A DNA stretch of 47,067 nucleotides from positions 60,302-107,368 of the forward strand of contig CAUYUJ010000942.1 in the NCBI GenBank assembly GCA_963575745.1, in the 5' to 3' direction. Positions 39,560-47,067 of this stretch are shown here, piece by piece. The notes beneath the pieces are model-generated. The model worked only from the letters and a program-made list of their open reading frames with translations. It was not told where the DNA came from and did not search any database. Every line of letters begins with the position of its first letter. Within the stretch, counting starts at the first letter, position 1. The DNA is from Prorocentrum cordatum (taxonomy: Eukaryota; Sar; Dinophyceae; Prorocentrales; Prorocentraceae). A program made the translations under genes and the position numbers.

Positions 39560-40082
39560 CCCAACTAGCGTTTCGCTCGAGACATCCTCAACAAATTCTG
39601 AAAAATTATGAAAGACGAGCATTTCGCTCGAGACATCCTGCCAAAATTTAAGGAAATCCTAGCAAAACATACGAATTAGTCGAGACATCCTCAAAATTTC
39701 TGCGCGCGGGACGCGGCACGCGCGAAACATCATCGGAATTCCTGCGCGCAGGGCGCTTTTCCGCGTCGCGGTCGGCTCTGCAAAACCAGCGTTTCGCTCG
39801 AGACATGCTCAACAAAATCTGAAAACAAGCGTTTCGCTCAAGACATCCCCAACTCTGCAAAACCAGCGTTTCGCTCGAGACATCCTCGACAAAGTCTGAC
39901 AAACAAGCGTTTCGCTAGGGACGTCCTCAAAAATAATTCCGCCGGCCCTCTTCCCGCACGTAATTCATCGCAGAATAATTCCGCCGGCCCTCTTCCCGTC
40001 GATTCCGGGGGCAAACTTCTAAAAGAGAACCCTGGGCCCACGCCCTTTCCGGCAACATGATCGACCCACGAACCCGGAAAGG
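39560..40082. repeat. Module B array, module C copy and paired arms
   Basis: Module B cores to about 39930, module C with two ATTCCGCCGGCCCTCTTCCC words, then CCTTTCCGG near 40044 pairing with CCCGGAAAGG ending at 40082. Confidence 0.8.
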
Positions 40083-41025
40083 AATATAGAAATGTAAGGC
40101 ATGGCAACGTTTCAAAGACACCTGATTGGGCGACGGGCCAATGCAATGCTGAATGTATCGATCTTGATGTACTGTGCCGATGGCTGTGTTGTGCTACGCC
40201 GTGCTGAACTGCGATGTGCCATGCCGCGATTGTGCTCTGTATAGCGTTGTGGATCGAGTCCTCCCTGGCATCCGAGTCCTGACCGAACTGATCTGGATCT
40301 TAAACCCGAGATGCCTGAGCAGATGGTAGCTGCCCCAAAACTAATCGACAGAGGGGACATGCCAGGAGGACGCGCCGCGGAACGTCCCAAGGGACGCGCC
40401 AGGCACCGTGACAGGGGACGTGCCATGGGCACGCACCGCGGGACGTGCCAAGGGGACGCGCTACGGAACGTGCCGCCAATGGACGTGCCGCGGGACGTGC
40501 CAGGGGACTCGCCGCGCGACGTGCCAGGTGGACTCGCCACGGAACGTGCCAAGGAACGTGCCAAGGTGCAATGTTGAGTGTATCGATCTTGATGTACCGT
40601 GCCGACGGCTGTGCTGTGCTGCGCCGTGCTGAACTGCGATGTGCCATGCCGCGATTGTGCTCTATATAGCGTTGTGGATCGAGTCCTCCTTGGCATCCGA
40701 GTCCTGACCGAACTGATCTGGATCTTAAGCTCGAGCTGCCTGAGCAGATGGTAGCTACCCCAAAACTAATCGACAGGGGAACATGCCAGGAGGACGCGCA
40801 GCGTCCCAAGGGACGCGCCAGGCGACGTGCCAGGGGACGTGCCATGGGCACGCACCGCGGGACGTGCCAAGGGGACGTGCTACGGAACGTGCCAATGGAC
40901 GTGCACCGCGCGACGTGCCAGGGGGACTCGCCACGGGACTCTCCGCGGAACGTGCCAAGCAACATGCCAGGCTGCAATGCTAAGGGTATCGATACTGATG
41001 TTCCGTGCCGAGGTCTGTGCTGTGC
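40083..41025. repeat. Module A array 5
   Basis: Unit starts near 40145, 40577 and 40986. The last is the short form that turns into the 75-bp tandem, exactly as at 22259. Confidence 0.85.
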
Positions 41026-41345
41026 CTGGGCGACCTGGACACATGAAAACACGCGTTTCGCTCAAGACGTTCTCAGCACGTCCTCATGCTAGACATCCGC
41101 CTGGGCAGCCTGGACACGTGCAAACAAGCGTCTCGATCGAGACTTCCTCGTCACATCCTCATGCTAGACATCCGCCTGGGCGACCTGGACACGTGAAAAC
41201 AATCATCTGGTTCGAGACATCCTCAACAGACCCTCACGCTAGACATCTGTCTGGGCAACCTGGAGGCGTGAAACCAAGCGTCTCGCTCGAGACATCCTCA
41301 AGATCTGGGCACGTGAAAACAAGCATTGTACTTGAGAGATCCTCC
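41026..41345. repeat. 75-bp tandem (module M75), second copy
   Basis: About four units with CTGGACACRTG, AGCGTCTCGMTCGAGAC and CATGCTAGACATCC, matching 22301-22640. Confidence 0.85.
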
Positions 41346-41604
41346 GAATTCAGGTCCCCAGAACAGGACAAACTATAACACAAAACAAGCGTTTCGCTCG
41401 AGACATCCTCAACCAATTCTGAAAAATAAGCGTTTCGCTCGAGACATCCTCAAATTTTAATTCGCCGGCCCTACGCGACCCCGTTATTCATCGCAAAAGA
41501 AATTCGCCGGCCCTACAGCCGTCAGATCCGGGGCTAAACAGCTAAAAAAGAACCCTGCGCCTAAGCCCTTTCCGGGAACATGATCGACCCACGAACCCGG
41601 AAAG
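41346..41604. repeat. Module B and C copies with paired arms
   Basis: Two module B cores near 41390 and 41430, module C from 41450, then arm CCTTTCCGGG ending at 41576 and a degenerate partner CCCGGAAAG ending near 41604. Confidence 0.78.
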
Positions 41605-42130
41605 AAATCTAGAAATGTAAGGCATGACACCTGATTGGGCGACGGGCACATGCAATGCTGAATATATCGATCTTGATGTACCGTGCCGAGGGCTGTGCTG
41701 TGCTGCGCCGTGCTGAATTGCGCGGTGCCATGCCGCGATTGTGCTGTATAGCGTTGTGGATTGGGTCCTCCTTTGCATCCGAGTCCTGTCCGAACTGATC
41801 TGGAGCTTAAGCTCGAGCTGCCTGAGCAGATGGTAGCTGCCCCAAAACTAATCGACAGGGGGACATGCCAGGAGGACGCGCTGCGGAACGTCCCAAGGGA
41901 CGCGCCAGGCGACGTGCCAGGGGACGTGCCATGGGGACGCACCCCGGGACGTGCCAGGAGGACACGCGACGGAACGTGCCAGCCAGTGGACGTGCCACGG
42001 GACGTGCCACGGGACGTGCCAGGGGACACGCCGCGCAACGTGCCAGGGGGACTCGCCACGGGACGCACCACGGAATGTGCCAGGTTGCAGTGCTGAGTGT
42101 ATCGATCTTGATGTACCGTGCCGAGGGCTG
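41605..42130. repeat. Module A array 6
   Basis: Unit starts near 41666 and 42097; the second is the short form. Confidence 0.83.
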
Positions 42131-42605
42131 TGCTGTGCCTGGGCGACCTGGACACGAGAAAACAAGCGTTTCGCTTAAGACATTCACGACACATCCTCAT
42201 ACTAGACATCCGCCTGGGCGACCTGGACACGCGCAAACAAGCGTCTCGCTCGAGACATCCTCAACAGACCCTCATGTTAGACGTCTGTCTGTGCAACCTG
42301 GACGCGTGAAACCAAGCGTCTCGCTCGAGACATCCTCAAAACCTGGGCACGTGAAAACAAGCACTTCACTTGAGAGATCCTCTGAATTCTGGCCCCCAGA
42401 AACACATCAACCGTTTCGCTCGAGAGATCCTTAACAAATTCTGCAAAACAAGCGTTTCGCTGGGGACATCCTCAAATTTTAGTTCGCCAGCCCTCTTCGA
42501 CCTCGTCATTTGTCGCAAAAGAGATTCGTCGACCCTCTTCGAACATGGCACCGGGGACAAGTTTAACTACGAAAAGAAAACCCTGGGCCTAAGCCCTTTC
42601 CCGGG
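42131..42605. repeat. 75-bp tandem, module B and module C
   Basis: Three 75-bp units to about 42345, three module B cores, then a diverged module C (AGTTCGCCAGCCCTC, GATTCGTCGACCCTC). It ends in the arm CCCTTTCCCGGG at 42594-42605. Confidence 0.75.
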
Positions 42606-42683
42606 AAGTACGCTGCGTCCGCGCTCCCAGGGCCACGTTGCCAAGTAAATTACCCTGTGTCCGCCCCCCCAAGGCCACGATCC

Positions 42684-42741
<58 letters not shown>

Positions 42742-42784
42742 GATCACCATCACCATCATCATCATCATCATCATCATCATCATA

Positions 42785-42837
<53 letters not shown>

Positions 42838-43019
42838 CATCCTCATCATACTCCTCCCATCCTCGTCCTCGTCCTCCTCCTCCTCCTCTACCTGCTCCTC
42901 CACCTACTTCTCGTCATCACATAACCATCGTAATCATCATAATCACCATCATCATCATCACCATCATCATCATCAGCAGCAGCACCACAAGCATCACCAT
43001 CACAATGACACCGGAGAAA
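42606..43019. repeat. Insert between arms: short unique DNA and (ATC)n microsatellite
   Basis: A unique start (AGTACGCTGCGTCCGCGC), then about 170 bp of ATC trinucleotides at 42680-42850, CCTC-rich DNA, and further degenerate ATC/ACC. It lies between the module C arm and the GATGGACCC head. Confidence 0.85.
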
Positions 43020-43260
43020 CATGATGGACCCACGAACCCGGAAAGGGATATAGACATGTGGAGCATGGACACGTTTTCATGATACCCAACTGGGCAACAC
43101 CTCACGAAACATCCCACGAGACACCTCACGAAACAGCCCACGAGACACCTCACGAAACATTCCACGAGACACCTCACGAAACATTTCACGAGACACCCCG
43201 CGAAACATTCCACGAGACACCCCACGAAACATTCCACGACGACAGGCAACCACTCAACCA
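43020..43260. repeat. Module A-type head followed by 12-bp tandem repeat
   Basis: The head GATGGACCCACG..CCCGGAAAGGGATATAG is followed at 43102-43240 by about a dozen 12-bp units, ACACCTCACGAA alternating with ACATYCCACGAG. In one frame they read His-Glu-Thr-Pro/Ser/Phe repeats. The same block is at 44585-44832 and 46436-46677. Confidence 0.88.
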
Positions 43261-44182
43261 AGGCGGTGTGGTCGTGCTGGGGAGTGGTCGTGCTGGGGTG
43301 TGGTCGTGCTGGGGGGTGGTCGTGCTGGGGGGTGGTCGTGCTGGGGGGGTGGTCGTGCTGGGGTGGTCGTGCTGGGGCGTGGTCGTGCTGGGGCGTGGTC
43401 GTGCTGGGGCGTGGTCGTGCTGGGGCGTGGTCGTGCTGGGGCGTGGTCGTGCTGGGGTGTGGTCGTGCTGTGGTAAGGTCGTGCTGGGGTGCGGTCGTGC
43501 TGGGGTGTGGTCTTGCTGGGGTGGGGTCGTGCTGGGGTGTGATCGTGCTGGGGTGGGGTCGTGCTGGGGTGTGGTCGTGCTGGGGTGTGGTCGTGCTAGG
43601 GTGGGGTCGTGCTGGGGTGGGGTCGTGCTGGGGAGTGGTCGTGCTGGGGTGTGGTCGTGCTGGGGTGTGGTCATGCTGGGGCGTGGTCGTGCTGGGGTGG
43701 GGTCGTGCTGGGGTGGGGTCGTGCTGGGGTGGGTTCGTGCTGGGGTGCTCCGCACCCTGTGATTTATCGATCGGGTCGTGCTGGGGTGTGGTCGTGCTGG
43801 GGTGTGGTCGTGCTGGGGAGTGGTCGTGCTGGGGTGTGGTCGTGCTGGGGGGTGGTCGTGCTGGGGGGTGGTCGTGCTGGGGGGTGGCGTGCTAGGGGGT
43901 GGTCGTGCTGGGGCTGGTCGTGCTGGTGGCGTGGTCGTGCTGGGGCGTGGTCGTGCTGGGGTGTGGTCGTGCTGTGGTGAGGTCGTGCTGGGGTGTGGTC
44001 GTGCTGGGGTGTGGTCTTGCTGGGGTAGGGTCGTGCTGGGGTCGGGTCGTGCTGGGGTGTGGTCGTGCTGGGGTATGGTCGTGCTGGGGTGGGGTCGTGC
44101 TGGGGTGGGGTCGTGCTGGGGTCTGGTCGTGCTGGGGTGTGGTCGTGCTGGGGTATGGTCGTGCTAGGGTGGGGTCGTGCAT
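43261..44182. repeat. 16-bp minisatellite array 1 (GTGGTCGTGCTGGGGT)
   Basis: Over fifty units with changes mostly at the last bases (GGGGA/T/G/C) and the first four. It is split at 43750-43775 by a 26-bp word (CCGCACCCTG...ATCGATCGGG). Since 16 is not a multiple of 3 and the unit has no stop in any phase, all six frames stay open. These frames are not genes. Confidence 0.95.
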
Positions 44183-44610
44183 TTCGCTCGAGACATCCTG
44201 CCAAAATTCCAGGAAATCGTACAAAAACAAACAAATTAGTCGAAACATCATCGAAATTCCTTCGCGCGGGGCGCTTTTCCGCGTCGCGGTCGGCTCTGCA
44301 AAACAAGCGTTTCGCTCGAGACATCCTCGGCAAACTCTGCGGAGCAAGCGTTTCGCTCGAGACATCCTCAACACACGAAAAAGTGGCCCGCACCCTGTGA
44401 TTTATCGATCGGGATTTCAAAAACAAGCGTTTCGCTCGAGACATCCTCAAATTTTAATTCGCCGGCCTCCTTCGACCTCGTTATTTATCAGGGAAAAAAT
44501 TCGCCGGCCTCCCTCAAGTTGGCACCGGGGGACAGGTTTACCTACTAAAGAGAACCCTGGGCCCCCGCCCTTTCCGGGAAAACATGATGGACCCACGAAC
44601 CCGGAAAGGG
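44183..44610. repeat. Module B, 26-bp word, module C and paired arms
   Basis: GCATTTCGCTCGAGACATCC opens a module B group, the 26-bp word is at 44388-44413, and module C runs 44448-44567. CCCTTTCCGGG (44568-44578) pairs perfectly with CCCGGAAAGGG (44600-44610). Confidence 0.85.
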
Positions 44611-44832
44611 ATATAGACATGTGCAGCATGGTCACGTTTTCACGATATCCAACTGGGCGACACCTCACGAAACATCCCACGAGACACCCCGCGAAACATC
44701 CCAGGAGACACCTCACGAAACAACCCACGAGACACCTCACGAAACATTCCACGAGACACCCCGTGAAACATTCCACGAGACACCCCACGAACAGGCAACC
44801 ACTCAACCAGACACCCCACGAAACATTCCACG
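44611..44832. repeat. 12-bp tandem repeat, second copy
   Basis: As 43060-43260, with a small internal rearrangement near 44790 (ACGAACAGGCAACCACTC in the middle of the array instead of at its end). Confidence 0.85.
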
Positions 44833-45728
44833 GGGGTGCGACTGGGTGTGGTCGTGCTGGGGTGTGGTCGTGCTGGAGGATGGTCGTGTTGGGGTGTGGT
44901 CGTGCTGGGGTGTGGTCGTGCTGGGGTGTGGTCGTGCTGGGGTGTGGTCGTGCTAGGGGGGTGGTCGTGCTGGGGGGTGGTCGTGCTGGGGCGTGGTCGT
45001 GCTGGGGCGTGGTCGTGCTGGGGCGTGGTCGTGCTGGGGTGGGGTCGTGCTGTGGTGAGGTCGTGCTGGGGTGTGGTCGTGCTGGGGTGTGGTCTTGCTG
45101 GGGTGGGGTCGTGCTGGGGTGTGGTCGTGCTGGGGTGTGGTCGTGCTGGGGGTGGTCGTGCTGTGGTGGGGTCGTGCTGGGGTGGGGTCGTGCTGGGGTG
45201 TGGTCGTGCTGGGGTGTGGTCGTGCTGGGGTGTGGTCGTGCTAGGGTGGGGTAGTGCTGGGGTGGGGTCGTGCTGGGGTGTGGTCGTGCTGGGGTGTGGT
45301 CGTGCTGGGGTGTGGTCGTGCTGGGGCGTGGTCGTGCTGGGGTGGGGTCGTGCTGGGGTGGGGTCGTGCTGGGGTGTGGTCGTGCTGGGGTGGTCCGCAC
45401 CCTGTGATTTATCGATCGGGTCGTGCTGGGGGGTGGTCGTGCTGGTGCTGGGGTGTGGTCGTGCTGGGGTGTGGTCGTGCTGGGGTGTGGGGCGTGGTCG
45501 TGCTGGGGTGTGGTCGTGCTGTGGTGAGGTCGTGCTGGGGTGTGGTCGTGCTGGGGTGTGGTCTTGCTGGGGTAGGGTCGTGCTGGGGTCAGGTCGTGCT
45601 GGGGTGTGGTCGTGCTGGGGTATGGTCGTGCTGGGGTGGGGTCGTGCTGGGGTGGGGTCGTGCTGGGGTCTGGTCGTGCTGGGGTGTGGTCGTGCTGGGG
45701 TATGGTCGTGCTAGGGTGGGGTCGTGCA
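44833..45728. repeat. 16-bp minisatellite array 2
   Basis: Same unit as array 1; the 26-bp word lies at 45395-45420. The succession of variants in the last 300 bp is nearly the same as at 43890-44180, so the arrays arose by duplication of large blocks. Confidence 0.95.
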
Positions 45729-46124
45729 TTTCGCTCGAGACATCCTGCCAAAATTCCAGGAAATCGTACAAAAACAAACAATTAGTCGAAACATCATCGA
45801 AATTCCTTCGCGCGGGGCGCTTTTCCGCGTCGCGGTCGGCTCTGCAAAACAAGCGTTTCGCTCGAGACATCCTCGGCAAACTCTGCGGAGCAAGCGTTTC
45901 GCTCGAGACATCCTCAACTCTGCAAAACCAGCGCCTCGCTCGAGACATCCTCAAGAAATTCTGAAAAACAAGCGTTTCGCTCGAGACTTCCTCAAATTTT
46001 AATTCGCCGGCCTCCTTCGACCTCGTTATTTATCAGGGAAAAAATTCGCCGGCCTCCCTCAAGTTGGCACCGGGGGACAGGTTTACCTACTAAAAGAGAA
46101 CCCTGGGCCGATGCCCTTTCCGGG
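45729..46124. repeat. Module B and C, near-duplicate of 44183-44578
   Basis: The first 190 bp match 44183-44375 almost exactly. The 26-bp word is absent and two further module B units stand in its place. Module C ends with the arm CCCTTTCCGGG at 46114-46124. Confidence 0.85.
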
Positions 46125-46435
46125 AAAAAGCCCGAAAATCGCCCCGAAACCAAAGAAATGGCCTCCTGAGGCCCAAGGCGGTCCAACAGGGCCCCAAGAT
46201 GGCCCGAAGAGAGCCCTATAACGGCCCAAGATGCCCCCAAAACGACACCAGAAGCATTCCAAATCGTGACCCAGTCGTTGAGAGAGACCGTGGTTCGAAA
46301 CAAGGTGGCCCAAGGAAGCCCCCAAAGGCCCCAGAAAAGCGCCCAGGAGGCTTCCAGAGGCCGCCAGGAAGCCCCCAAAAAGCTTTCGTGCTACCCCCTA
46401 AGAGGCTCTCCCAAGATGAGCCGCTGCAAAAACAT
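46125..46435. repeat. Insert between arms: inverted piece of the CTCTTGGGGC-type minisatellite
   Basis: GGCCCAAGATGGCCC and GCCCCCAAAA-type units are the reverse complement of the repeats at 31620 and 36720. Only the left arm (46114) precedes and the right arm (46450) follows. No gene. Confidence 0.75.
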
Positions 46436-46677
46436 GATGGACCCACGAACCCGGAAAGGGATATAGACATGTGGAGCATGGGCACGTTTTCACGATACCC
46501 AACGGGGCAACACCTCACGAAACATCCCACGAGACACCTCACGAAACATCCCACGAGACACCTCACGAAACATTCCGCGAGACACCTCACGAAACATTCC
46601 AGGAGACACCCCGCGAAACATTCCACGAGACACCCCACGAAACATTCCACGACGACAGGCAACCACTCAACCAAGGC
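46436..46677. repeat. Module A-type head and 12-bp tandem repeat, third copy
   Basis: Head with CCCGGAAAGGG at 46450-46460, then 12-bp units to about 46650, ending in the same CGACAGGCAACCACTCAACC that precedes array 1. Confidence 0.88.
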
Positions 46678-47067
46678 GGTGTGGTCGTGCTGGGGAGTGG
46701 TCGTGCTGGGGTGTGGTCGTGCTGGGGGGTGGTCGTGCTGGGGTGTGGTCGTGCTGGGGGGGTGGTCGTGCTGGGGGGTGGTTGTGCTGGGGCGTGGTCG
46801 TGCTGGGGCGTGGTCGTGCTGGGGCGTGGTCGTGCTGGGGTGTGGTCGTGCTGTGGTGAGGTCGTGCTGGGGTGTGGTCGTGCTGGGGTGTGGTCTTGCT
46901 AGGGTGGGGTCGTGCTGGGGTGGGGTCGTGCTGGGGTGGGGTCGTGCTGGGGTGTGGTCGTGCTGGGGTGTGGTCGTGCTGGGGTGTGGTCGTCGTGCTG
47001 GGGTGTGGTCGTGCTGGGGAGGGGTCGTGCTGGGGTCTGGTCGTGCTGGGGTGTGGTCGTGCTGGGG
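46678..47067. repeat. 16-bp minisatellite array 3, cut by the window end
   Basis: About 24 units of GTGGTCGTGCTGGGGT and variants, starting with the same order of variants as array 1. Confidence 0.95.

Noticed and set aside
43261-47067. Long open frames on both strands giving Gly/Val/Cys/Trp or Pro/Thr/His/Asp repeats
   Set aside because: They follow from a 16-bp unit that has no stop codon in any phase; all six frames are open together.
1-47067. tRNA, rRNA or spliceosomal snRNA genes
   Set aside because: No cloverleaf, 5S box or snRNA motif was seen on reading both strands; only the spliced-leader candidate was found.

Overview
The window looks like dinoflagellate nuclear DNA. The strongest evidence is an exact 22-nt dinoflagellate spliced-leader exon on the minus strand at 32173-32194, followed directly by a GT donor. 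GC-rich coding sequence, very dense microsatellites and minisatellites, and large low-copy repeat mosaics fit this. I cannot assign a genus. No ordinary host protein gene was recognised.

Region 1 (1-17910) holds two copies of one APE-type non-LTR retrotransposon in head-to-tail order. Each copy starts at a (CT)n tract and ends in one. Copy 1 (136-3693) is 5'-truncated inside the reverse transcriptase. Copy 2 (3694-17910) appears full length at about 14.2 kb, which is long for this class. It encodes a small coiled-coil ORF1; a very long ORF2 (4622-11558, in three frames) with two predicted membrane segments, a possible ADP-ribosyltransferase-like segment and Cys-rich zinc-binding motifs; and an endonuclease - reverse transcriptase - CCHC - RNase H polyprotein with a coiled-coil tail (11838-17500). 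A short hairpin family occurs at least 13 times (17 counting both copies), always on the element's sense strand. Its loop and a bulged C are constant, while its arms vary but stay complementary.

Region 2 (17911-31080) is repeats: a 152-bp satellite, ATCTT-type DNA, large TCC and ATT/AGT microsatellites, then a mosaic of recurring modules. In this annotation, A is a roughly 430-bp unit rich in GGGACGTGCC; B is a scattered GAGACATCCTC core; C is a GCCGGCC-containing block ending in CCCTTTCCGGG; and M75 and M62 are 75-bp and 62-bp tandem units. Region 3 (31080-38320) contains a pentanucleotide array, CTCTTGGGGC-type minisatellites, the candidate spliced-leader RNA gene and a decayed Helitron-like N-terminal coding region on the minus strand (about 36238-33862). 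Region 4 (38320-47067) returns to the A/B/C mosaic and ends in three higher-order blocks built from a 12-bp ACACCTCACGAA-type repeat and a 16-bp GTGGTCGTGCTGGGGT minisatellite.

Most long reading frames outside the retrotransposon and the Helitron remnant are repeat artefacts. All statements come from reading the sequence by eye; no alignment, folding or database search was run.
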